From Planctomycetota bacterium (GTDB lineage Bacteria; Planctomycetota; Phycisphaerae; WQYP01), in contig JAJYZY010000012.1 in NCBI GenBank assembly GCA_021799715.1, forward strand, positions 1 to 28,288: 28,288 nt of DNA, read 5' to 3'. Below, piece after piece: positions 21,240 to 28,288 of this stretch. The notes beneath the pieces are model-generated. The model was not told where the DNA came from, did not search any database, and saw only the letters and a list, made by a program, of their open reading frames with translations. How positions within the stretch are numbered: the first letter of the stretch is position 1; each line of letters opens with the position of its first letter. Made by a program: the position numbers and the translations under genes.

Positions 21240-23300
21240 TCACTTCGATATTTGTGCGGACGGCATATACGGTAACTCCACGGATTGCACGTCCGAAGGA
21301 GGTCTGTGGATCATGTTCTTGGGAGTTGCCGCGACCGCCCGCGATGGCGAAACCTTGTCACCGAACACCCCGGCTTGCGAATGCGGCGGATGGAGTAATG
21401 TGCGCACGATCTGTGGCCCCATGTTTGCTGCCCAATTCGACCCGTTCGCCAGCGGAGATATTTCAACCCAATGATGCCAAATCAATACGGCCATGAGCGT
21501 TGTGTGTGCTGGAATTTTTCGTGAGCGTTTCAGGGGTAGTGTGACATAAGCAGAATCACCGCCGTGGATCGGACCGAAATGAATATTCGGAGTGATTTGC
21601 CTGCCGGCGTTATTGCGTTTGGATTTGGACATAGCCCAGATTGAAATCATGGCCTGCAATCGGCCTACGCGGGCATTGTGAATCATCAAGGTTACATCTT
21701 GATGTGCCTGATGCGCGGCATCGGCTGATGGCGTGATGTCCGCCAGCGGAAGTCCCTTGATCGATGCCGTTCGCAGTGCCGCCGCCAAATCCGATGGCGT
21801 ACCGGGATACGTGAGGAAATAGACATGCCGATCCAATGGAATTTCCTGCCAACCGGGATACGCGGTTGGCGCGTGGCGGCCCTGGCTGTCCCGGGTTGCC
21901 ATTAAACCTTCGGCATCCACAACAATCATTTTCCCATGCGGAAATTGGCTTACCGGGGGGACGCGTGTCAGCAATTGCTTCCAGTCGCTGCCGCCATCCG
22001 CCGCGATGGTATTCCAAGACGCCTTCTTGATCATCAGGGGCGGCGTGTCGCGCCATGCTCTCCATTGCTCATCCGCCGGTAACCCGGAACCCAGTCCGGC
22101 GATAATGGCACATGAGCCGTAGGTTTGCTTGAAAACCGCCGCCAGCAGGGGCAAATGCGGATGCACAATGCAAAACAGCCGCCCTGCGCCCAACACATGA
22201 AGTTCAAAATGATTGCCACCGTGCCGGATCGGCACGTATGTTGCCGCCGAAGTTAGAAACAGGGCCGGATTCGGCACCGCGTGATTGGATACCGCAGAGT
22301 GCAGCGTGTAGCTGTTTGGCAGGATCATCACCGGCAGGGCGGCATCTGATTGCGCCAGTTGGTGGCACAATTGCAAGGATTGAAACGTGTCTGATAATGC
22401 CACTCCGCCGATCAAACTGGTCCATGCGATATTGCCCCGGCCCGCCCCGATCACATCGGGGGTGGCAAAGACTCGCGCCGATGAATGCAGCGTTTGCAGC
22501 ACGTCATGCAGGCGCGGAATCACGGCGGCGGCAACGATGGAGCTAACTGTTGTCGGCGGGCCTGCAAAACGCACCACAACCGCCCGACAAATTGCGGCTA
22601 TCGGCCGGAACTCTACAAGCAGCCGCTGCCGGGAAAGCTGCCGGCGCAAACTATCTTTTGCGCTGGAAATGGTCAAGACCGGAATCAACCACGCGCCGGA
22701 TCGCTTCAGATTCGCGGAAAGCGCCTCAATATCAGACCGATGATTACCGGAAAGCCGGATATTCAATAAATATTGCCGAATACCGGTTTCACGCACGTAA
22801 CTTCTGATGAATGCCGAGTCATGTGAGGAAAGGAAGGATCGTGGCATTGAGGTAACCCACGCGGGGGTTTTCCCGGCGATATCCGGGCATGGAGCGTAAA
22901 TGCACCGAATGCCCGGACACGTCTGGGCCGATCTGATTTGTATGTGGTGCCAGAACAATTCATATCGGCCTGTTGCGGTAAATGTTTCCGGCAATAAGAT
23001 GCGAACACTTTGTCCGCCCGTGAGCAATGTCGGTCGAATGGGCGTGGCAGCCTGTGGTGTCAACGCTTTGCCCGTGCCGTGATTGAGCATCCATCGCAGA
23101 TTCCCGGACAGCATACATGCCGCGGGGCCGGGATTGGTTATGCGGAGCTTCAATGTGGTTTGATCACCGCTGTGATACAGCCCGGAAGGGTGGCTCTGAT
23201 TGGTTAAAACAATTTGCAGGGCGGCGCGATGCGATTCGGCACCGGCACAAACCCGCACACTCAATAAAAGTCCGGCCAAGATTATCCACTCGCGTTTCAT
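21240..23300 (-). CDS. Secreted protein of unknown function
   Basis: A 686-residue protein that I do not recognise. It opens with a Sec signal peptide, MKREWIILAGLLLSVRVCAGA. Residues about 25-125 look like a beta-sandwich (TTLKLRITNPGPAACMLSG, then a GRYELFWHHIQI strand). The next stretch, with IRSYVRETGIRQYLLNIRLS and GAWLIPVLTISSAK, reads like strands of a barrel-type glycosidase. The later part (VFATPDVIGAGRGN, GAGRLFCIVHPHLPLLAAVF) has no motif I can name. No catalytic Glu pair is evident. The frame is open to 23369, but the ATG at 23300 starts the signal peptide directly; a TAAAAT box sits exactly 7 nt before it and no ribosome binding site is at a normal distance. It lies upstream of GH106 on the same strand, which suggests a role in polysaccharide use. 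Confidence 0.75.
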   Translation of the reverse strand: MKREWIILAGLLLSVRVCAGAESHRAALQIVLTNQSHPSGLYHSGDQTTLKLRITNPGPAACMLSGNLRWMLNHGTGKALTPQAATPIRPTLLTGGQSVRILLPETFTATGRYELFWHHIQIRSAQTCPGIRCIYAPCPDIAGKTPAWVTSMPRSFLSSHDSAFIRSYVRETGIRQYLLNIRLSGNHRSDIEALSANLKRSGAWLIPVLTISSAKDSLRRQLSRQRLLVEFRPIAAICRAVVVRFAGPPTTVSSIVAAAVIPRLHDVLQTLHSSARVFATPDVIGAGRGNIAWTSLIGGVALSDTFQSLQLCHQLAQSDAALPVMILPNSYTLHSAVSNHAVPNPALFLTSAATYVPIRHGGNHFELHVLGAGRLFCIVHPHLPLLAAVFKQTYGSCAIIAGLGSGLPADEQWRAWRDTPPLMIKKASWNTIAADGGSDWKQLLTRVPPVSQFPHGKMIVVDAEGLMATRDSQGRHAPTAYPGWQEIPLDRHVYFLTYPGTPSDLAAALRTASIKGLPLADITPSADAAHQAHQDVTLMIHNARVGRLQAMISIWAMSKSKRNNAGRQITPNIHFGPIHGGDSAYVTLPLKRSRKIPAHTTLMAVLIWHHWVEISPLANGSNWAANMGPQIVRTLLHPPHSQAGVFGDKVSPSRAVAATPKNMIHRPPSDVQSVELPYMPSAQISK

Positions 23301-23307
23301 GGAAATT

Positions 23308-23313
23308 ATTTTA
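23308..23313 (-). promoter_or_regulatory. Candidate leaderless -10 box of the unknown secreted protein
   Basis: TAAAAT on the minus strand ends 7 nt before the ATG at 23300. The only purine-rich site, GGGGAGG, is about 17 nt upstream of the ATG, too far for ribosome binding. No clear -35 box is seen. Confidence 0.3.
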
Positions 23314-23462
23314 GCGCCTCCCCGGCGGGTATGCGAGTGGATTGCGAAAATTGTTAATAATTCAACCATGAAATGGCTGAAATCCGCCTCGCCGACATTG
23401 TGTTTCCCGATGATTTCGGATTAAATGACGTCAATTGGTAGCCGGTTCCGGAGTTTTTATTC

Positions 23463-24482
23463 ATGCGCGTATTGGTGGTTGAAGATAATAAAGTAAGCTT
23501 GGCGCTGATTCGTAAGACGCTGTCAACCGCTGGCCATGAAGTTGTCTGTACGGACACTGCTGAAGAAGCGCTGGAAATTATCCGGCAGGGACTGGCTCAT
23601 CTGATTGTCGCGGATTGGGAGATTCAATCTTCATTAAGCGCCTTGTCGCTCTGCCAGACGATCCGGCGTGAGGAAGTTTGGGGTTATGTCTATATTATTC
23701 TCGTCACATCGCTTAATGATGCGCAGGAACGCGTGCGCGGCCTGACCGCCGGTGCCGATGATTTTATCAGTAAGCCGTATGATCCGGATGAACTCGTGGC
23801 GCGTGTGCGCAGCGGCGAGCGCGTGCTGTCCACGGATACGCGCAACCTGGCTATTTTTGCCATGGCAAAACTGGCGGAATCACGCGATCCGGAAACCGGC
23901 ATGCACCTGGAGCGCGTGCAGACCTATTCGCGCTTGCTTGCCCAGGAAATGGCGTCCAATCCTAAATATCGGGATGATATTACCGCGAATTTCATCCGCT
24001 GGATGTACCTAACCAGTCCCTTGCATGATATTGGCAAAGTCGCCATTCCGGATTATGTGCTGTTGAAGCCCGGTCGCCTGACGGATCGGGAATTCGCCCT
24101 GATGAAAACCCATACCACCTTGGGAGCCAATACCATTGATATTGCATTGCGCAAGTTTCCCCAGGCGGAATTTTTGCGCATCGCCAAGGAAATCATTGCC
24201 ACCCACCATGAACGCATTGATGGAACCGGTTATCCCACGCAGATGCGGGGAATGGATATACCCATCAGCGGGCGCATTGTCGCGGTGGCGGATGTATATG
24301 ATGCCCTGACATCCCGGCGTTTATACAAGGACGCTTTTACCCATGACATTGCCCGCTCCATGATTGAAGCGGGTTCCGGTACGCAGTTTGATCCGGATAT
24401 TGTGGCAATGTTTCTGAAAATTCAGGATGCCTTTGTCGAAGTCAAAGAACGCTTCGCGGAATGCCCGCAAATAATCACTTGA
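23463..24482 (+). CDS. Response regulator with HD-GYP phosphodiesterase domain (RpfG type)
   Basis: A 339-residue cytosolic signalling protein that should hydrolyse cyclic di-GMP under phosphorylation control. Residues 1-120 are a receiver domain: VVEDN with the acidic Asp 8, the phospho-acceptor Asp 51 in LIVADWEI, and the conserved Lys in DDFISKPYDPDEL. Residues about 130-330 are an HD-GYP domain: ESRDPETGMHLERV, HDIGK with the metal pair His 188-Asp 189, PDYVLLKPGRL, HHERIDGTGYP (248-258) and ADVYDALTSRR. All expected metal-binding motifs are present, so it is probably active. GGAG lies 9 nt before the ATG. No sensor kinase is adjacent, so its partner must be elsewhere. It is divergent from the secreted protein gene and convergent with kdsA. 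Confidence 0.93.
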   Translation: MRVLVVEDNKVSLALIRKTLSTAGHEVVCTDTAEEALEIIRQGLAHLIVADWEIQSSLSALSLCQTIRREEVWGYVYIILVTSLNDAQERVRGLTAGADDFISKPYDPDELVARVRSGERVLSTDTRNLAIFAMAKLAESRDPETGMHLERVQTYSRLLAQEMASNPKYRDDITANFIRWMYLTSPLHDIGKVAIPDYVLLKPGRLTDREFALMKTHTTLGANTIDIALRKFPQAEFLRIAKEIIATHHERIDGTGYPTQMRGMDIPISGRIVAVADVYDALTSRRLYKDAFTHDIARSMIEAGSGTQFDPDIVAMFLKIQDAFVEVKERFAECPQIIT

Positions 24483-24519
24483 CATTGATTGAACTTCGGA
24501 CAACTCCAACTCATGCCGA

Positions 24520-25341
24520 TTATTCCTGCCTGACGGCCATCCGTATCGCCAGGCATCGCCGCAGCAGGCTTTCCAGTTGATCCAATGGAAAAATGGTCGC
24601 GGCGTCCGAGGGGCTTTCTTCCGGTTTAGGATGCACCTCCACAAATAAGCCGTCGGCACCCGCTGCCATGGCGGCGTTAGCCAGCAGCCCCACATATTGC
24701 CGTTGGCCGCCGGTAGCGGTTCCCAGGCCGCCCGGCAACTGTGTGGAATGTGTCGCATCAAAAATTACCGGCGCGCCCAGCGCCTGCATTTGCGGAATGC
24801 CGGTCATGTCATTGACCAGGCGGTTATAGCCAAAAAAAGTTCCGCGCTCGGTCAACATCACCTGGTGATTTCCCGTGGAACGGACTTTCTCCACAACATT
24901 TTTCATTTCCCAGGGGGCCATAAACTGCCCTTTTTTTACATTGACCGCTTTACCGCTTTCACCCGCCGAAATTAATAAATCCGTTTGACGGCATAAAAAT
25001 GCCGGAATCTGGATAATATCCGCGACCCGCGCCACGGCCGGCACCTGTGAACTTTCGTGAACATCCGTGGTGATCGCGACGCCCAGTGTCTGTTTGACAT
25101 AGCCTAGAATGTCCAATCCATGTTCGATTCCATGGCCGCGAAAGCTCCCGCTGCTCGAACGATTGGCTTTGTCGAAACTGGCTTTGAAAACGTATGGAAT
25201 ATCAAGTTTTCCGCATATTTCCGCTACGGTTGTGCCAATATGCAGGGACATCTCCCGGCTTTCAATAACGCACGGTCCGGCAATCAATAAAAATGTTTTG
25301 CCGGGCGTCCAGGTAACATCGGAAAATGTATATACACTCAT
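24520..25341 (-). CDS. kdsA: 3-deoxy-8-phosphooctulonate synthase (KDO-8-P synthase)
   Basis: Condenses phosphoenolpyruvate with arabinose 5-phosphate to KDO-8-phosphate, the first committed step to the Kdo sugar of LPS, so the cell should have an outer membrane with LPS. The 273 residues show FLLIAGPCVIESREM, KASFDKANRSS, FRGHGIEHGLDIL, IPAFLCRQTDLL, TERGTFFGYNRLV, FDATHSTQLPGG and EVHPKPEESPSDA. Cys 24 in AGPC, where non-metal enzymes have Asn, together with the downstream His, Glu and Asp, indicates the metal-dependent class. The frame extends to 25488, but the ATG at 25341 has AAGGA 6 nt upstream and gives the normal length. It follows the RlmI-type gene after 124 bases on the same strand. 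Confidence 0.95.
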   Translation of the reverse strand: MSVYTFSDVTWTPGKTFLLIAGPCVIESREMSLHIGTTVAEICGKLDIPYVFKASFDKANRSSSGSFRGHGIEHGLDILGYVKQTLGVAITTDVHESSQVPAVARVADIIQIPAFLCRQTDLLISAGESGKAVNVKKGQFMAPWEMKNVVEKVRSTGNHQVMLTERGTFFGYNRLVNDMTGIPQMQALGAPVIFDATHSTQLPGGLGTATGGQRQYVGLLANAAMAAGADGLFVEVHPKPEESPSDAATIFPLDQLESLLRRCLAIRMAVRQE

Positions 25342-25386
25342 GGGATTCCTTTTTTGACACTTTTTATTGCCGCCGGTGAAGATAAC

Positions 25387-25413
25387 CGGATTTCCCAGGA
25401 TTTGGCAAATCCG
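25387..25413. promoter_or_regulatory. Competing small hairpins between the RlmI-type gene and kdsA
   Basis: CGGATTT (25387-25393) and GGATTT (25398-25403) can each pair with the same AAATCCG (25407-25413), so two mutually exclusive stems are possible in the leader or intergenic RNA of kdsA. It may be an attenuator-like switch or chance. Confidence 0.25.
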
Positions 25414-25465
25414 CGGCGTGGTTGGCAATGAAACATTTGCCCTGCCTCCGGCCCGGCTTGGCATA

Positions 25466-26698
25466 TTACAACACGCGGCACCAGACACATTTAAGATATT
25501 GCCCCTCCAGAAATTCAGTCATCACGGGATGATCCGCGCCCGGCCCGGTGACGCTTAAAATTTGCACGCGTCGTTGGGCGCTGCGCGCTGCGCCGCGCAG
25601 CATATTCTGAAATTCTGCGATATCCATTAATCCGCTGCACGAACAGGTTACCAGTATGCCGCCGGGTTTTACCACTCCCAGTGCCAGTTTATTAAAATCA
25701 AAATACCGTTTGCGCCCATCGGCAAATTCATCACGCCCGCATATCAACTTCGGCGGATCCAGCACGACGACATCATACGCCTGGCCGTTAAGTTTCATCT
25801 GCCGCAAGTACGCGAAGCCATCGGCATGGACGCTCTCAAACTTCCCCGGCGGAATTCGATTCAACTGCGCGTTGCGCTTCGCCAGCGCGACCGCATTTTC
25901 ATCTAAATCCACCGCGGTAATATGTTCAGCCCGACCGATGGTTGCCGCATAAATGCCGAAGCCGCCGGAATAGCAGCATACATCAAGCATGTTGGCGTGG
26001 GCGGTGAAGGCCGTTAGCGCCAGCCGGTTATCCCGTTGGTCACAGAAAAATCCGGTTTTATGACCGGCGGCGAGATCCACTTCAAAGCGCAGGCTATTTT
26101 CCTCCACCATGCCGCGGGTTTGTCCGTCACGGATATCGTCTTGTCGCAGAAAAAATCCTTCCGCGCGTTGAATATGTTCGTCGGAACGGAATATCACCCG
26201 CTTTACCGGAAGTGCTTCCAGCAGGGCATGCTTGATGCGGCCAACGCGTTTGAACATGGCCATCGAAAATATTTCCGCGACTGCGGCGTCGCCCAATCGA
26301 TCCACAATAAGTCCCGGTAAACCGTCCCCTTCGGCGTGCGCCACCCGATAAGCATTGGTTTTGGCATCAAGATTCAGCTTGTTGCGCCGCAATTCAGCCG
26401 CCTGTATCAGGCGCTCTTCCAGAAATGATTCGGTAATCTCCGCTTCATTCAAACTGATCATCCGCAGGGCAATTTGAGATTGCGGATTAAACAGCCCAAC
26501 GCCGAAAATAATGCCATCACGGTCATACACTGTTACCAATTCGCCGGCGGCCAACCCCGGCGAAGTCTTGCCCACCATTTTTTTAAATATGGATGTGCTG
26601 AACACGGCATTACGCAATTGCACCCAGCCCAGACCCTGGCGCGGCGTAAATGCTTTCAGGCGACTTCCGATGGCTTGACTGTCTGATTCCCCGTCCAT
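25466..26698 (-). CDS. RlmI-type class I SAM-dependent rRNA methyltransferase
   Basis: A 410-residue protein of the RlmI/YccW family (23S rRNA m5C methyltransferases and relatives). The N-terminal PUA-like RNA-binding part runs to about residue 95 (GWVQLRNAVFSTSIFKKMVG, GELVTVYDRDG). A middle domain with AHAEGDGLPGLIVDRLGD follows. The C-terminal Rossmann domain has GFFCDQRDNR, MLDVCCYSGGFGIYAA (motif I), AVDLDENAVALAKRNAQLN, VVLDPPKL (motif IV) and LVTCSCSGLM. The exact target base cannot be told from sequence. Three starts are in frame: a TTG at 26818 and ATGs at 26773 and 26698. I used 26698 because homology begins about 10 residues later, but GGGCGG before 26773 makes the longer form possible. 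Confidence 0.9.
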   Translation of the reverse strand: MDGESDSQAIGSRLKAFTPRQGLGWVQLRNAVFSTSIFKKMVGKTSPGLAAGELVTVYDRDGIIFGVGLFNPQSQIALRMISLNEAEITESFLEERLIQAAELRRNKLNLDAKTNAYRVAHAEGDGLPGLIVDRLGDAAVAEIFSMAMFKRVGRIKHALLEALPVKRVIFRSDEHIQRAEGFFLRQDDIRDGQTRGMVEENSLRFEVDLAAGHKTGFFCDQRDNRLALTAFTAHANMLDVCCYSGGFGIYAATIGRAEHITAVDLDENAVALAKRNAQLNRIPPGKFESVHADGFAYLRQMKLNGQAYDVVVLDPPKLICGRDEFADGRKRYFDFNKLALGVVKPGGILVTCSCSGLMDIAEFQNMLRGAARSAQRRVQILSVTGPGADHPVMTEFLEGQYLKCVWCRVL

Positions 26699-26890
26699 AT
26701 TCGGTTGTCCCGTTGCGACGCGTGCCCGCCGAGGGAGATGGGAAACAAAATGTCGCTTATCACGTCGCTGCATATATCCGCCCGAACAACACACTTTCCA
26801 GATCAAATTGTACCGCAAGCGGTGAATCGTTGAAGCTTATGAGCAATCCGATCCCGGCCTGAAGCGCCGTTCGCGCAGAAATGCAACAAC

Positions 26891-26908
26891 CGAAGATCGC
26901 GACCTTCG
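26891..26908. terminator. Near-palindrome 3' of the GH78 gene
   Basis: CGAAGATCGCGACCTTCG is symmetric except for one base pair, with 5-bp arms around TCGCGA. It lies 20 nt after the GH78 stop. There is no T-run. It is a weak terminator or a protein-binding site at best. Confidence 0.25.
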
Positions 26909-26928
26909 TGTGGACCGGAGCCTTATAA

Positions 26929-28288
26929 TCAATGCGCGATCCATGATGTGAAACGATAATCTCCGGATGGAACCCGGCAGACAACACGTCCGCCATGAGG
27001 TGATTGATGATGCATGATCGGCAAACCGCTTGCCGAGAGCAATTGGCCATTCACGCGCACAGATTCGGCATGTTGTGTGGGAATATAGACCCGGGCCATG
27101 GCGTTGGGTGGAATGACAATATGCAGCATCAGGTGATTGCCGCTGCGCCGCCAGTGGCTGACAATGCGCCCCAGCACGGAATCATAACTCACATGCACCC
27201 ACTTGAGATTTCCAACAACGGCGGGACGAATTTCCAGTTGGCGTCCAAGCTTTTTCGCCATATCCAGGCGAATTCCGCCGAGACCCTGGAAAAACCATTG
27301 TTCGATATGACCCAGCATGAAGTGATCTTGAGAATCTTGCGGTAGCGCATCCCAAGCTTCAGTGAGGGATGTCGCGCCGCGGCTCAATTGGTAGCCATAG
27401 CTTGGTGGCGTGGTTTGCGTGGCCATTTTATAAAGCAGTTGCCCCTGCCCCGCATTGGTCAAGGCCTGCACAACATAATGAAATCCAATATCGCCCGCCG
27501 TGGTGTGATCGCCGTGCGCATGGATGTTGGCGATCAGATTGTGCAATACTTTCTCCCGATCCGCTGTTTTTACCAGTCCGGTGGCCAGGGCCATGGCATC
27601 GGCACATTGACTTCCGCGGTCATATTGGCCGGTTTTCGGGTGGTAGAAGCGGCGATTGAACGCGGAGCGAACCAACCGGGCTTGAGAGGCAAAACGCGCT
27701 GCGGCATGGGGATGCCCCAATATTCCGGAGATGGCAACCAGAGTGTTTAAGTCCCGATACCATGTCGCCGTGGCGGTCACACCCAGTGTGGTTAATTGCT
27801 CAAAGCCCGGTGCATTGGGGCCAAGGTCGTACCAATCTCCCAGACCAAAGGCGATAATATTATTTTTGGCCCGTGATTTGAGATAACGCATATAGCGGGT
27901 CATCATCGGGTAATTTTTCGACAATATCCCCTTATCCCCGAAATATTCATACGTCAGCCATGGATCAAGGACGCATGCACTGCCCCATTCCGGAGAATTG
28001 ATGAATCCATCGGGATAATTGAAATATTGCGGCGCAAAATCCGGCACCATGCCGTTTGGCCATTGTGCGTCACGCATATTGGCCGCCGTTTGTTCATATA
28101 ATCTGGGCACAAAATAATTATCCATGATGCCCGGCCCCACAAGGTATGTATCTTCCAGCCAGCCGGTCTTTTCCCGCGTGGGGCAATCCGTAATAATGCT
28201 GACCATGTTATTGACCATGGCCATGGTGATGATGTGGTGAATGTGATTCAGCAGGCTGTTGCTGCACGCAAAATGACCGATGGTGGCT
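26929..28288 (-). CDS. GH78 alpha-L-rhamnosidase, C-terminal part (runs off the window)
   Basis: The frame is open from the stop at 26929 to the window edge, 453 residues, and is cut at its N-terminal side. The first visible residues, ATIGHFACSNSLLNHIHHII, are internal GH78 sequence, so the in-frame ATG at 28224 is not the start. TDCPTREKTGWLEDTYL carries the Asp, Glu and Asp that in characterised GH78 enzymes (DCPxRxE...GW..D) bind rhamnose and act as acid. SLTEAWDA supplies the distal Glu, and GDWYDLGPNAPGFEQL and GDIGFHYVVQAL are further barrel segments. A C-terminal beta-sandwich follows (MLHIVIPPNAMARVYIPTQ). It removes terminal alpha-L-rhamnose from pectic or glycoside substrates. Signal peptide and N-terminal modules lie outside the window. 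Confidence 0.9.
   Translation of the reverse strand, partial: ATIGHFACSNSLLNHIHHIITMAMVNNMVSIITDCPTREKTGWLEDTYLVGPGIMDNYFVPRLYEQTAANMRDAQWPNGMVPDFAPQYFNYPDGFINSPEWGSACVLDPWLTYEYFGDKGILSKNYPMMTRYMRYLKSRAKNNIIAFGLGDWYDLGPNAPGFEQLTTLGVTATATWYRDLNTLVAISGILGHPHAAARFASQARLVRSAFNRRFYHPKTGQYDRGSQCADAMALATGLVKTADREKVLHNLIANIHAHGDHTTAGDIGFHYVVQALTNAGQGQLLYKMATQTTPPSYGYQLSRGATSLTEAWDALPQDSQDHFMLGHIEQWFFQGLGGIRLDMAKKLGRQLEIRPAVVGNLKWVHVSYDSVLGRIVSHWRRSGNHLMLHIVIPPNAMARVYIPTQHAESVRVNGQLLSASGLPIMHHQSPHGGRVVCRVPSGDYRFTSWIAH

Noticed and set aside
26760..27050. 96-codon minus-strand frame across the GH78 3' end
   Set aside because: It overlaps the real GH78 frame and the gap in another phase, with no motif and no start signal.

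Overview
The window looks like a piece of a Gram-negative, plant-polysaccharide-degrading bacterium, most likely a planctomycete of the Phycisphaerae type. This is an inference from four things together: a PEP-CTERM-tagged glycoside hydrolase, a Kdo synthase (so an LPS outer membrane), a fused glycosyltransferase-methyltransferase, and several secreted carbohydrate-active enzymes scattered among housekeeping genes without SusC/SusD partners. Verrucomicrobiota is the main alternative.

Layout. From 1 to 1088 (minus) lie two tandem LuxR-type regulators that are paralogues of each other; the first is cut by the window edge. rsmB and dapB follow at 1265-3483 (minus, probably one transcript). A cysteine desulfurase (3632-4786, plus) is divergent from them and is followed by a shortened MnmE-type GTPase (5029-6282). 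A secreted, PEP-CTERM-tagged GH44 enzyme (6319-8040, minus) is followed by a 560-base non-coding stretch and ileS (8600-11503, minus), whose C-terminal zinc site has lost most of its cysteines. A strong promoter drives rplM-rpsI (11791-12787), which ends in a clear intrinsic terminator. A GT2-methyltransferase fusion (13304-14725) sits behind a strong leader hairpin.

The second half is the carbohydrate region. It holds a Tat-exported GH31 (15314-17731), a repeat-rich gap containing a small MITE-like element, a Tat-exported GH106 alpha-L-rhamnosidase (18184-21030, minus), and an unrecognised secreted protein (21240-23300, minus). After an HD-GYP response regulator (23463-24482), kdsA (24520-25341) and an RlmI-type rRNA methyltransferase (25466-26698), the window closes inside a GH78 alpha-L-rhamnosidase (26929 to the edge).

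How the genes fit together. GH44, GH31, GH106 and GH78 together suggest attack on plant cell wall glucans or xyloglucan and on rhamnose-containing pectin. The cysteine desulfurase and MnmE-like GTPase both point to wobble-uridine tRNA modification. The rest is core metabolism and translation (lysine/peptidoglycan precursor, Kdo, rRNA methylation, ribosomal proteins, Ile-tRNA synthetase).

No single new defence or biosynthetic system is visible. The least explained parts are the intergenic regions: a 103-bp element with 29-bp terminal inverted repeats and TA ends, nested inverted repeats upstream of GH31 that could be a structured RNA, a 16-to-17-bp leader hairpin before the GT2 fusion, a dispersed GC-rich repeat, and three genes whose -10 box lies exactly 7 nt before the ATG, as in leaderless transcription. 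No tRNA, rRNA or CRISPR array was seen.
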